Source: Lucinisca nassula (lineage: Eukaryota > Mollusca > Bivalvia > Lucinida > Lucinidae). From it: a DNA stretch of 64,000 nt. The notes under the pieces are model-generated. The model did not search any database. It saw nothing but the letters and a program-made list of their open reading frames with translations, and had not been told where the DNA came from. The stretch covers positions 84,418,651-84,482,650 of the forward strand of contig OY757026.1 in assembly GCA_963580285.1 (NCBI GenBank), in the 5' to 3' direction. The position numbers and the translations under genes are program-made. Positions 35,923 through 50,000 of the stretch are shown piece by piece (the stretch's first letter is position 1; every line of letters begins with the position of its first letter).

Positions 35923-38900
35923 CACCTTTGCAACATTGAGACACCTTCGGCATATTGTTGCCCCGCCCCAAAACTTTAGGCCCTTATACCTCGATTGTTT
36001 GTATAGCGATTGAGCTGAAATTTTGCATGCTGCTAGTACACCTCAGTGCCTCGAAGATGACAAAAATTTCATACTGCTACAAAACGTATCTTGCGAGTTG
36101 TAAGCCTTTGAAATTCGAGGAAACTAAACTTTGTGCCTTTTTCTCGGGAAGACGAAATGAGTTACAAAGGTGCAGTATACCGCTTTCAACAGGCATTTAT
36201 GTCTCCTGCCATCGTACGAAAACTCGCGAACACCGAGGCACTAGAAAGTGCCGAAATAAAGGGCTCATTTTTACATTGAGGTCTACGGGAAAAACGTAAT
36301 AAACGCCGCGGCACAGCCTAGAGGGCGATAACAATAGCGGATTTTTCACCGTTAGACGTTCTCAATATAATACACCCTCGGGGCAAATTATAGATCGCTG
36401 CGTTCAATAGAGGCCAAGAAAAGTGGCTTAGAAAATATGTTTGTTGTTACCTGTGGTGGATGCTAAATTCTCATGTTTATCACTTTAACATAGACGCATA
36501 AAAATGGTGCCAAAACGTGTCCATGTGTGCCAAACAACATGGTTTAAAATGGGAGTTGTTTCTATCAAACAGTTTCGGAGATATAAGGGCCCAAACTTAC
36601 TGTACATTGACCTTCGAAGGGACATAACTCAAAACACAAAAAAACGAAGACAACTCCCATTTTATCCCATGACACTTGGGTCAAAGGTGCATCATTTGGC
36701 AGCAACTATAAGCCGATTCGATGAATTCACCTTTGCAACATTGAGACACCTTCGGCATATTGTTGTCCCGCCCAAAACTTTAGGCCCTTATAACTCGATT
36801 GTTTGTATAGCGATTGAGCTGAAATTTTGCATGCTGCTAGTACACCTCAGTGCCTCGAAGATTACAAAAACTTCATACTGCTACAAAACGTATCTTGCGA
36901 GTTATAAGCCTTTGAAATTCGAGGAAACTAAACTTTGTGCCTATTTCTCGAGAAGATGAAATGAGTTACAGAGGTGCAGTATGCCGCTTTCAACGGGCAT
37001 TTATGTCTCCTGTCATCGTGCAAAAACTCGCGAACACCGAGGCACTAGAAAGTGCCGAAATAAAGGGCTCATTTTTACATTGAAGTCTACGGGAAAAACG
37101 AATAAAACGCCGCAGCACAACCTAGAGGGCGATTACAATAGCGGTTTTTTCACCGTTAGTCGTTCTCAATATAATACACCCTCGGGGCAAATTATAGATT
37201 GCTGCGTTCGATAGAGGCCAAGAAAAGTGGCTTAGAAAATTTGTTTGTTGTTACCTGTGGTGGATGCTAAATTCTCATTTTGGTCACTTTAACGTAGACG
37301 CATGAAAATGGTGCCAAAACGAGCCCATGCGTGCCAAACAACATGGTTTAAAATGGGAGTTGTTTCTGTCAAACAGTTTCGGAGATATAAGGGCCCAAAC
37401 GTACGGTGCATTGACCTTCGAAGGGCCATAACTCGAAACACAAAGAACGAAGACAACTCCCAATTTATCCCATGACCTTTGGGTCAAAGGTACATCATTT
37501 GGCAGCAACTATAAGCCGATTCGATGAAGTCACCTTTGCAACATTGAGACACCTTCGGCATATTGTTGTCCCGCCCAAAACTTTAGGCCCTTATAACTCG
37601 ATTGTTTGTATAGCGATTGAGCTGAAATTTTGCATGCGGCTAGTACACCTCAGTGCCACGAAGATTACAAAATTTCATACTGCTGCAAAACGTATCTTGC
37701 GAGTAATAAGCCTTTGAAATTCGAGGAAACTAAATTTTGCGCCTATTTCTCGGGAAGACGAAATGAGTTACAGAGGTGCAGTATGCCGCTTTCAACAGGC
37801 ATTTATGTCTCCTGCTATCGTGCAAAAACTCGCGAACACCGAGGCACTAGAAAGTGCCGAAATAAAGGGCTCATTTTTACATTGAGGTCTACGGGAAAAA
37901 CGAATAAAACGCCGCGGCACAGCCTAGAGGGCGAAAACAATGGCGGTTTTTTCACCGTTAGACGTTCTCAATATAATACACCCTCGGGTCAAATTATAGA
38001 TCGCTGCGTTCAATAGAGGCCAAGAAAAGTGGCTTAGAAAATTTATTTGTTGTTACCTGTGGTGGATGCTTAATTCTCATTTTGATCACTTTAACGTAGA
38101 CGCATGAAAATGGTGCCAAAACGTGCCCATGCGTGCCAAACAACATGGTATAAAATGGGAGTTGTTTCTATCAAACAGTTTCGGAGATATAAGGGCCCAA
38201 ACTTACGGTACATTGACTTTCGAAGGGCCATAACTCGAAACACAAAGAACGAAGACAACTCCCATTTTATCCCATGACACTTGGGTCAAAGGTGCATCAT
38301 TTGGCAGCAACTATAAGCCAATTCGATGAAGTCACCTTTGCAACATTGAGACACCTTCGGCATGTTGTTGTCCCGCCCAAAAGTTTAGGCCCTTATAACT
38401 CAATTGTTTGTACAGCGATTGAGCTGAAATTTTGCATGCTGCTAGTACACCTCAGTGCCTCGAAGATTACAAAATTGCATACTGCTACAAAACGTATCTT
38501 GCGAGTTATAAGCCTTTGAAATTCGAGGAAACTAAATTTTGTGCCTATTTCTCGGGAAGACGAAATGAGTTACAGAGGTGCAGTATGCCGCTTTCAACAG
38601 GCATTTATGTCTCCTGCCATCGTGCAAAGACTCGCGAACACCGAGGCACTAGAAAGTGCCGAAATAAAGGGCTCATTTTTACATTGAGGTCTACGGGGAA
38701 AACGAATAAAACGCCGCGGCACAGCCTTGAGGGCGATAACAATAGCGGTTTTTTCACCGTTAGTCGTTCTCAATATAATACACCCTCGGAGCAAATTATA
38801 GATCGCTACTTTCAATAGAGGCCACGAAAAGTGGCTTAGAAAATTTGTTTGTTGTTCCCTGTGGTGGATGCTAAATTCTCATTTTGGTCACTTTAACGTA

Positions 38901-41900
38901 GACGCATGAAAATGGTGCCAAAACGTGCCCATGCGCGCCAAAGAACGTGGTTTAAAATGGGAGTTGTTTCTATCAAACAGTTTCGGAGATATAAGGGCCC
39001 AAACTTACGGTACATTGACCTTCGAAGGGCCATAACTCGAAAAACAAAGAACGAAGACAACTCCCATTTTATCCCATGACACTTGGGTCAAAGGTGCATC
39101 ATTTGGCAGCAACTATAAGCCAATTCGATGAAGTCACCTTTGCAACATTGAGACACCTTCGGCATATTGTTGTCCCGCCCAAAATTTTAGGCCCTTATAA
39201 CTCGATTGTTTGTATAGCGATTGAGCTGATATTTTGCATGCTGCTAGTACACCTCAGTGCCTCGAAGATTAAAAAACTTCATACTGCTACAAAACGTATC
39301 TTGCGAGTTATAAGCCTTTGAAATTCGAGGAAACTAAACTTGGTGCCTATTTCTCGGGAAGACGAAATTAGTTACATAGGTGCAGTATGCCGCTTTCAAC
39401 AGGCATTTATGTCTCCTGCCATCGTGCAAAAACTCGCGAACACCGAGGCACTAGAAAGTGCCGAAATAAAGGGCTCATTTTTACATTGAGGTCTACGGGG
39501 AAAACGAATAAAACGCCGCGGCACAGCCTAGAGGGCGATAACAATAGCGGTTTTTTCACCGTTAGTCGTTCTCAATATAATACACCCTCGGAGCAAATTA
39601 TAGATCGCTGTGTTCAATAGAGGCCAAGAAAAGTGGCTTAGAAAATTTGTTTGTTGTTACCTGTGGTGGATGCTAAATTCTCATTTTGGTCACTTTAACG
39701 TAGACGCATGAAAATGGTGCCAAAACGTGCCCATGCGTGCCAAACAACATGGTTTAAAATGGGAGTTGTTTCTATCAAACAGTTTCGGAGATATATGGGC
39801 CCAAACTTACGGTACATTGACCTTCGAAGGGCCATAACTCGAAAAACAAAGAACGAAGACAACTCCCATTTTATCCCATGACACTTGGGTCAAAGGTGCA
39901 TCATTTGGCAGCAACTATAAGCCAATTCGATGAAGTCACCTTTGCAACATTGAGACACCTTCGGCATATTGTTGTCCCGCCCAAAACTTTAGGCCCTTAT
40001 AACTCGAGTGTTTGTATGGCGATTAAGCTGAAATTTTGCCTGCTGCTAGTACACCTCAGTGCCTCGAAGAGTGCAAAATTTCATACTGCTACAACACGTA
40101 TCTTGCGAGTTATAAGCCTTTGAAATTCGAGGAAACTAAATTTTGTGCCTATTTCTCGGGAAGACGAAATGAGTTACAGAGGTGCAGTATGCCGCTTTCA
40201 ACAGGCATTTATGTCTCCTGCCATCGTGCAAAAACTCGCGAACACCAAGGCACTAGAAAGTGCCGAAATAAAGGGCTCATTTTTACATTGAGGTCTACGG
40301 GAAAAACGAATAAAACGCCGCGGCACAGCCTAGAGGGCGATAACAATAGCGGTTTTTTCACCGTTAGACGTTCTCAATATAATACACCCTCGGGGCAAAT
40401 TATAGATCGCTGCGTTCAATAGAGGCCAAGAAAAGCGGCTTAGAAAATTTGTTTGTTGTTACATGTGGTGGATGCTAAATTCTCATTTTGGTCACTTTAA
40501 CGTAGACGCATGAAAATGGTGCCAAAACGTACCGATGCGTGCCCGACAACATGGTTTAAAATGGGAGTTGTTTCTATCAAACAGTTTCGGAGATATAAGG
40601 GTCCAAACTTACGGTACATTGACCTTCGAAGGGCCATAACTCGAAACACAAAGAACGAAGACAACTCCCATTTTATTCTATGACTCTTGGGTCAAAGGAG
40701 CATCATTTGGCAGCAACTATAAGCCGATTCGATGAAGTCACCTTTGCAACATTGAGACACCTTCGGCATATTGTTGTCCCGCCCAAAATTTTAGGCCCTT
40801 ATAACTCGATTGTTTGTATAGCGATTGAGCTGAAATTTTGCATGTTGCTAGTACACCTCAGTGCCTCGAAGATAACAAAATTTCATAATGCTACAAAACG
40901 TATCTTGCGAGTTAAAAGCCTTTGAAATTCGAGGAAACTAAACTTGGTGCCTATTTCTCGGGAAGACGAAATTAGTTACAGAGGTGCAGTATGCCGCTTT
41001 CAACAGGCATTTATGTCTCCTGCCATCGTGCAAAAACTCGCGAACACCGAGGCACTAGAAAGTGCCGAAATAAAGGGCTCATTTTTACATTGAGGTCTAC
41101 GGGAAAAACGAATAAAACGCCGCGGCACAGCCTAGAGGGCGATAACAATAGCGTTTTTTTCACCGTTAGACGTTCTCAATATACTACACCCTCGGGGCAA
41201 ATTATAGATCGCTGCGTTCAATAGAGTCCAAGAAAAGTAGCTAAGAAAATTTGTTTGTTGTTACCTGTGGTGGATGCTAAATTCTCATTTTGGTCACTTT
41301 AACGTAGACGCATGAAAATGGTGCCAAAACGTGCCCATGCGTGCCAAACAACATGGTTTAAAATGGGAGTTGTTTCTATCAAACAGTTTCGGAGATATAA
41401 GGGCCCAAACTTACGGTACATTGACCTTCGAAGGGCCATAGCTCGAAACACAAAGAACGAAGACAACTCCCATTTTATCCCATGACACTTGGGTCAAATG
41501 TGCATCATTTGGCAGCAACTATAAGCCGATTCGATGAAGTCACCTTTGCAACATTGAGACACCTTCGGCATATTGTTGTCCCGCCCAAAACTTTAGGCCC
41601 TTATAACTCGATTGTTTGTATAGCGATTGAGCTGAAATGTTGCATGCTGCTAGTACACCTCAGTGCCTCGAAGATTACAAAATTTCATACTGCTACAAAA
41701 CGTATCTTGCGAGTTATAAGCCTTTGAAATTCGGGGAAACTAACTTTGTGCCTATTTCTCGGGAAGACGAAATGAGTTACAGAGGTGCAGTATGCCGCTT
41801 TCAACAGGCATTTATGTCTCCTGCCATCGTGCAAAAACTCGCGAACACCGAGGGACTTGAAAGTGCCGAAATAAAGGGCTCATTTTTACATTAAGGTCTA

Positions 41901-42020
41901 TGGGAAAAAACGAATAAAACGCCGCGGCACAGCCTAGAGGGCGATACCAATAGCGGTTTTTTAACCGTTAGACGTTCTCAATATAATACACCCTCGGGGC
42001 AAATTAAAGATCGCTGTGTT

Positions 42021-42464
42021 CAATAGAGGCCAAGAAAAGTGGCTTTTATAACTCTATTGTTTGTATAGCGATTGAGCTGAAATTTTGCAAGCTGCTAGTA
42101 CACCTCAGTGCCTCGAAGATTACAAAATTTCATACTGCTACAAAACGTATCTTGCGAGTTATAAGCCTTTGAAATTCGAGGAAACTTAATTTGTGCCTAT
42201 TTCTCGGGAAGACGAAATGAGTTACAGAGGTGCAGTATGCCGCTTTCAACAGGCATTTATGTCTCCTGCCAACGTACAAAAACTCGCGAACACCGAGGCA
42301 CTAGAAAGTGCCGAAATAAAGGGTTCATTTTTACATTGAGGTCTACGGGAAAAACGAATAAAACGCCGCGGCACAGCCTAGAGGGCGATAACAATAGCGG
42401 TTTTTTCACCGTTAGACGTTCTCAATTTAATACACCCTCGGGGCAAATTCTAGATCGCTGCGTT
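42021..42464 (+). repeat. Short satellite monomer (444 bp) in the plus arm
   Basis: The sequence jumps from AAAAGTGGCTT to TTATAACTC near 42,043. This is the same junction, read on the opposite strand, as the short monomer join near 1010. The interval between anchors 41482 and 42728 is accordingly 1,246 bp (802+444). Confidence 0.88.
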
Positions 42465-44077
42465 CAATAGAGGCCAAGAAAAGTGGCTTAGAAAATTTGT
42501 TTGTTGTTACCTGTGGTGGATGCTAAATTCTCATTTTGGTTACTTTAACGTAGACGCATGAAAATGGTGCCAAAACGTGCCCATGTGTGCCAAACAACAT
42601 GGTTTAAAATGGGAGTTGTTTCTATCAAACAGTTTCGGAGATATAAGGGCCCAAACTTACGGTACATTGACCTTCGAAGGGCCATAACTCGAAACACAAA
42701 GAACGAATACAACTCCCATTTTATCCCATGACACTTGGGTCAAAGGTGCATCATTTGGCAGCAACTATAAGACAATTCGATGAAGTCACCTTTGCAACAT
42801 TGAGACACCTTCGGCATATTGTTGTCCTGCCAAAAACTTTAGGCCCTTATAACTCGATTGTTTGTATAGCGATTGAGCTGAAATTTTGCAAGCTGCTAGT
42901 ACACCTCAGTGCCTCGAAGATTACAAAATTTCATACTGCTACAAAACGTATCTTGCGAGTTATAAGCCTTTGAAATTCGAGGAAACTAAATTTTGTGCCT
43001 ATTTCTCGGGAAGACGAAATGAGTTACAGAGGTGCAGTATGCCGCTTTCAACAGGCATTTATGTCTCCTGCCATCGTGCAAAAACTCGCGAACACCGAGG
43101 CACTAGAAAGTGCCGAAATAAAGGACTCATTTTTACATTGAGGTCTACGGGAAAAACGAATAAAACGCCGCGGCACAGCCTAGAGGGCGATAACAATAGC
43201 GGTTTTTTACCGTTAGACGTTCTCAATATAATACACCCTCGGGGCAAATTATAGATCGCTGCGTTCAATAGAGGCCAAGAAAAGTGGCTCAGAAAATTTG
43301 TTTGTTGTTACCTGTGGTGGATGCTAAATTCTCATTTTGGTCACTTTAACGTAGACGCATGAAAATGGTGCCAAAACGTGCCCATGCGTGCCAAACAACA
43401 TGGTTTAAAATGGGAGTTGTTTCTATCAAACAGTTTCGGAGATATATGGGCCCAAACTTACGGTACATTGACCTTCGAAGGGCCATAACTCGAAACACAA
43501 AGAACGAATACAACTCCCATTTTATCCGATGACACTTGGGTCAAAGGTGCATCATTTGGCAGCAACTATAAGCCAATTCGACGAAGTCACCTTTGCAACA
43601 TTGAGACACCTTCGGCATATTGTTGTCCCGCCCAAAACTTTAGGCCCTTATAACTCGATTGTTTGTATAGCGAATGAGCTGAAATTTTGCTAGCTGCTAG
43701 TACACCTCAGTGCCTCGAAGATTACAAAATTTCATACTGCTACAAAACGTATCTTGCGAGTTATAAGCCTTTGAAATTCGAGGAAACTTAATTTGTGCCT
43801 ATTTCTCGGGAAGACGAAATGAGTTACAGAGGTGCAGTATGCCGCTTTCAACAGGCATTTATGTCTCCTGCCATCGTGCAAAAACTCGCGAACACCGAGG
43901 GACTTGAAAGTGCCGAAATAAAGGGCTCATTTTTACATTGAGGTCTACGGGAAAAACGAATAAAACGCCGCGGCACAGCCTAGAGGGCGATAACAATAGC
44001 GGTTTTTTCACAGTTAGACGTTCTCAATATAATACACCCTCGGGGCAAATTATAGGTCGATGCGTTCAATGGAGGCC

Positions 44078-44092
44078 AAGAAAATAAAGGGC
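44078..44092 (+). other. Junction between satellite families A and B
   Basis: A family A monomer ends in GGAGGCCAAGAAAA, and the sequence then jumps back about 165 bp in monomer phase to AATAAAGGGCTC. From there on all family B marks are present. GAAATAAAG in intact monomers gives several bases of homology at the join. The anchor interval 43529-44496 is 967 bp, which is 802 plus the partial repeat. Confidence 0.85.
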
Positions 44093-47000
44093 TCATTTTT
44101 ACATTGAGGTCTACGGGAAAACCGAATAAAACGCCGCGGCGCAGCCTAGAGGGCGATAACAATAGCGGTTTTTTCACCGTTAGTCCTTCTCAATATAATA
44201 CACCCTCGGGGCAAATTACAGATCGCTGCGTTCAATAGAGGCCGAGAAAAGTGGCTTAGAAAATTTGATTGAGGTTACCTGTGGTGGATGCTAAATTCTC
44301 ATTTTGGTCACTTTAACGTAGACGCATGAAAACGGTGCCAAAACGTGCCCATGCGTGCCAAACAACCTGGGGTAAAATGGGAGTTGTTTCCGTCAAATAG
44401 TTTCGGAGATATAAGGGCCCAAACTTACGGTACTTTGACCTTCACAGGGCCATAACTCGAAACACAGAGAACGAAGACAACTCCCATTTTATCCCAGGAC
44501 ACTTGGGTCAAGGGCGCATCATTTGGCAGCAATTATAAGCCGATTCCATCAAGTCACCTTTGCAACATTTAGACACCTTCGGCATATTGTTGTCCCGCCC
44601 AAAATTTTTGGCCCTTTTAACTCGAGTGTTTGTATGGCGATTAAGCTGAAATTTTGCATGCTGCTAGTACACCTCAGTGCCTCGTAGATTACAAAATTTC
44701 ATACTGCTAAAAATCGTATCTTGCGAGTTATAAGCCTTTGAAATTCGAGGAAACTAAACTTTGTGCCTATTTCTCGGGAAGACGAAATGAGTTGAAGAGG
44801 TGCAGTATGCCGCTTTCAAAAGGCATTGATGTCGCCTGCCATCGTGCAAAAACTCGCGAACACTGGGGCACTAGAAAGTGCCGAAATAAAGGGCTCATTT
44901 TTACATTGAGGTCTACGGAAAAAACGAATAAAACGCCGCGGCGCAGCCTAGAGGGCGATAACAATAGCGGTTTTTTCACCGTTAGTCCTTCTCAATATAA
45001 TACACCCTCGGGGCAAATTACAGATCGCTGCGTTCAATAGAGGCCGAGAAAAGTGGCTTAGAAAATTTGATTGAGGTTACCTGTGGTGGATGCTAAATTC
45101 TCATTTTGGTCACTTTAACGTAGACGCATGAAAACTGTGCCAAAACGTGCCCATGCGTGCCAAACAACCTGGGGTAAAATGGGAGTTGTTTCTGTCAAAT
45201 AGTTTCGGAGATATAAGGGCCCAAACTTACGGTACTTTGACCTTCTAAGGGCCATAACTCGAAACACAGAGAACGAAGACAACTCCCATTTTATCCCAGG
45301 ACACTTGGGTCAAGGGCGCATCATTTGGCAGCAATTATAAGCCGATTCCATCAAGTCACCTTTGCAACATTTAGACACCTTCGGCATATTGTTGTCCCAC
45401 CCAAAAGTTTAGGCCCTTATAACTCGAGTGTTTGTATGGCGATTAAGCTGAAATTTTGCATGCTGCTAGTACACCTCAGTGCCTCGAAGAGTGCAAAATT
45501 TCATACTGCTACAACACGTATCTTGCGAGTTATAAGCCTTTGAAATTCGAGGAAACTAAACTTTGTGCCTATTTCTCGGGAAGACGAAATGAGTTGAAGA
45601 GGTGCAGTATGCCGCTTTCAAAAGGCATTGATGTCGCCTGCCATCGTGCAAAAACTCGCGAAAACTGGGGCACTAGAAAGTGCCGAAATAAAGGGCTCAT
45701 TTTTACATTGAGGTCTACGGGAAAAGAGAATAAAACGCCGCGGCGCAGCCTAGAGGGCGATAACAATAGCGGTTTTTTCACCGTTAGTCCTTCACAATAT
45801 AATACACCCTCGGGGCAAATTACAGATCGCTGCGTTCAATAGAGGCCGAGAAAAGTGGCTTAGAAAATTTGATTGAGGTTACCTGTTGTGGATGCTAAAT
45901 TCTCATTTTGGTCACTTTAACGTAGACGCATGAAAACGGTGCCAAAACGTGCCCATGCGTGCCAAACAACCTGGGGTAAAATGGGAGTTGTTTCTGTCAA
46001 ATAGTTTCGGAGATATAAGGGCCCAAACTTTCGGTACTTTGACCTTCTAAGGGCCATTACTCGAAACACAGAGAACGAAGACAACTCCCATTTTATCCCA
46101 GGACACTTGGGTCAAGGGCGCATCATTTGGCAGCAATTATAAGCCGATTCCATCAAGTCACCTTTGCAACATTTAGACACCTTCGGCATATTGTTGTCCC
46201 GCCCAAAACTTTAGGCCCTTATAACTCGAGTGTTTGTATGGCGATTAAGCTGAAATTTTGCATGCTGCTAGTACACCTCAGTGCCTCGAAGAGTGCAAAA
46301 TTTCATACTGCTACAACACGTATCTTGCGAGTTATAAGCCTTTGAAATTCGAGGAAACTAAATTTTGTGCCTATTCCTCTGGAAGACGAAATGAGTTCAA
46401 GAGGTGCAGTATGCCGCTTTCAAAAGGCATTGATGTCGCCTGCCATCGTGCAAAAACTCGCGGACACTGGGGCACTAGAAAGTGCCGAAATAAAGGGCTC
46501 ATTTTTACATTGAGGTCTACGGGAAAACCGAATAAAACGCCGCGGCGCAGCCTAGAGGGCGATAACAATAGCGGTTTTTTCACCGTTAGTCCTTCTCAAT
46601 ATAATACACCCTCGGGACAAATTACAGATCGCTGCGTTCAATAGAGGCCGAGAAAAGTGGCTTAGAAAATTTGATTGAGGTTACCTGTGGTGGATGCTAA
46701 ATTCTCATTTTGGTCACTTTAACGTAGACGCATGAAAACGGTGCCAAAACGTGCCCATGCGTGCCAAACAACCTGGGGTAAAATGGGAGTTGTTTCTGTC
46801 AAATAGTTTCGGAGATAAAAGGGCCCAAACTTACGGTACTTTGACCTTCTAAGGGCCATAACTCGAAACACAGAGAACGAAGACAACTCCCATTTTATCC
46901 CAGGACACTTGGGTCAAGGGCGCATCATTTGGCAGCAATTATAAGCCGATTCCATCAAGTCACCTTTGCAACATTTAGACACCTTCGGCATATTGTTGTC

Positions 47001-50000
47001 CCGCCCAAAATTTTAGGCCCTTATAACTCGAGTGTTTGTATGGCGATTAAGCTGAAATTTTGCATGCTGCTAGTACACCTCAGTGCCTCGAAGAGTGCAA
47101 AATTTCATACTGCTACAACACGTATCTTGCGAGTTATAAGCCTTTGAAATTCGAGGAAACTAAACTTTGTGCCTATTTCTCGGGAAGACGAAATGAGTTG
47201 AAGAGGTGCAGTATGCCGCTTTCAAAAGGCATTGATGTCGCCTGCCATCGTGCAAAAACTCGCGAACACTGGGGCACTAGAAAGTGCCGAAATAAAGGGC
47301 TCATTTTTACATTGAGGTCTACGGGAAAACCGAATAAAACGCCGCGGCGCAGCCTAGAGGGCGATAACAATAGCGGTTTTTTCACCGTTAGTCCTTCTCA
47401 ATATAATACACCCTCGGGGCAAATTACAGATCGCTGCGTTTAATAGAGGCCGAGAAAAGTGGCTTAGAAAATTTGATTGAGGTTACCTGTGGTGGATGCT
47501 AAATTCTCATTTAGGTCACTTTAACGTAGACGCATGAAAACGGTGCCAAAACGTGCCCATGCGTGCCAAACAACCTGTGGTAAAATGGGAGTTGTTTCTG
47601 TCAAATAGTTTCGGAGATATAAGGGCCCAAACTTACGGTACTTTGACCTTCTAAGGGCCATAACTCGAAACACAGAGAACGAAGACAACTCCCATTTTAT
47701 CCCAGGACACTTGGGTCAAGGGCGCATCATTTGGCAGCAATTATAAGCCGATTCCATCAAGTCACCTTTGCAACATTTAGACACCTTCGGCATATTGTTG
47801 TCCCGCCCAAAACGTTAGGCCCTTATAACTCGAGTGTTTGTATGGCGATTAAGCTGAAAATTTGCATGCTGCTAGTACACCTCAGTGCCTCGAAGAGTGC
47901 AAAATTTCATACTGCTACAACACGTATCTTGCGAGTTATAAGCCTTTGAAATTCGAGGAAACTAAACTTTGTGCCTATTTCTCGGGAAGACGAAATGAGT
48001 TGAAGAGGTGCAGTATGCCGCTTTCAAAAGGCATTGATGTCGCCTGCCATCGTGCAAAAACTCGCGAACACTGGGGCACTAGAAAGTGCCAAAATAAAGG
48101 GCTCATTTTTACATTGAGGTCTACGGGAAAACCGAATAAAACGCCGCGGCGCAGCCTAGAGGGCGATAACAATAGCGTTTTTTTTCACCGTTAGTCCTTC
48201 TCAATATAATACACCCTCGGGGCAAATTACAGATCGCTGCGTTCAATAGAGGCCGGGAAAAGTGGCTTAGAAAATTTGATTGAGGTTACCTGTGGTGGAT
48301 GCTAAATTCTCATTTTGGTCACTTTAACGTAGACGCATGAAAACGGTGCCAAAACGTGCCCATGCGTGCCAAACAACCTGGGGTAAAATGGGAGTTGTTT
48401 CTGTCAAATAGTTTCGGAGATATAAGGGCCCAAACTTACGGTACTTTGACCTTCTAAGGGCCATAACTCGAAACACAGAGAACGAAGACAACTCCCATTT
48501 TATCCCAGGACACTTGGGTCAAGGGCGCATCATTTGGCAGCAATTATAAGCCGATTCCATCAAGTCACCTTTGCAACATTTAGACACCTTCGGCATATTG
48601 TTGTCCCGCCCAAAACTTTAGGCCCTTAAAACTCGAGTGTTTGTATGGCGATTAAGCTGAAATTTTGCATGCTGCTAGTACACCTCAGTGCCTCGAAGAG
48701 TGCAAAATTTCATACTGCTACAACATGTATCTTGCGAGTTATAAGCCTTTGAAATTCGAGGAAACTAAACTTTGTGCCTATTTCTCGGGAAGACGAAATG
48801 AGTTGAAGAGGTGCAGTATGCCGCTTTCAAAAGGCATTGATGTCGCCTGCCATCGTGCAAAAACTCGCGGACACTGGGGCACTAGAAAGTGCCGAAATAA
48901 AGGGCTCATTTTTACATTGAGGTCTACGGGAAAACCGAATAAAACGCCGCGGCGCAGCCTAGAGGGCGATAACAATAGCGGTTTTTTTCACCGTTAGTCC
49001 TTCTCAATATAATACACCCTCGGGGCAAATTACAGATCGCTGCGTTCAATAGAGGCCGAGAAAAGTGGCTTAGAAAATTTGATTGAGGTAAGTTGTGGTG
49101 GATGCTAAATTCTCATTTTGGTCACTTTAACGTAGACGCATGAAAACGGTGCCAAAACGTGCCCATGCGTGCCAAACAACCTGGGGTAAAATGGGAGTTG
49201 TTTCTGTCAAATAGTTTCGGAGATATAAGGGCCCAAACTTACGGTACTTTGACCTTCTAAGGGCCATAACTCGAAACACAGAGAACGAAGACAACTCCCA
49301 TTTTATCCCAGGACACTTGGGTCAAGGGCGCATCATTTGGCAGCAATTATAAGCCGATTCCATCAAGTCACCTTTGCAACATTTAGACACCTTCGGAATA
49401 TTGTTGTCCCGCCCAAAACTTTAGGCCCTTATAACTCGAGTGTTTGTATGGCGATTAAGCTGAAATTTGCATGCTGCTAGTACACCTCAGTGCCTCGAAG
49501 AGTGCAAAATTTCATACTGCTACAACACGTATCTTGCGAGTTATAAGCCTTTGAAATTCGAGGAAACTAAACTTTGTGCCTATTTCTCGGGAAGACGAAA
49601 TGAGTTGAAGAGGTGCAGTATGCCGCTTTCAAAAGGCATTGATGTCGCCTGCCATCGTGCAAAAACTCGCGGACACTGGGGCACTAGAAAGTGCCGAAAT
49701 AAAGGGCTCATTTTTACATTGAGGTCTACGGGAAAACCGAATAAAACGCCGCGGCACAGCCTAGAGGGCGATAACAATAGCGGTTTTTTCACCGTTAGTC
49801 CTTCACAATATAATACACCCTTGGGGCAAATTACAGATCGCTGCGTTCAATAGAGGCCGAGAAAAGTGGCTTAGAAAATTTGATTGAGGTTACCTGTGGT
49901 GGATGCTAAATTCTCATTTTGGTCACTTTAACGTAGACGCATGAAAACGGTGCCAAAACGTGCCCATGCGTGCCAAACAACCTGGGGTAAAATGGGATTT

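Larger units (their letters stand above)
27113..44085 (+). repeat. 802-bp satellite array, family A, plus-strand arm
   Basis: This is the same family as the left arm but in the opposite orientation. Anchors (ATGACACTTGGGTC-like) lie at 27201, 28177, 28980, 29784, 30586, 31388, 32190, 32992, 33794, 34598, 35399, 36669, 37472, 38274, 39076, 39878, 40680, 41482, 42728 and 43529. Spacing is mostly 802 bp. Exceptions are an insert in 27201-28177, a deletion junction in 35399-36669 and a 444-bp short monomer in 41482-42728. Monomers 30586/31388 and 32190/32992 form a dimeric higher-order repeat of 1,604 bp: one type has an N/K-LIV variant of the 81-codon frame, the other a VQPKTLG variant. The 35399 monomer is again of the first type. 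No gene is recognisable. Confidence 0.96.
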
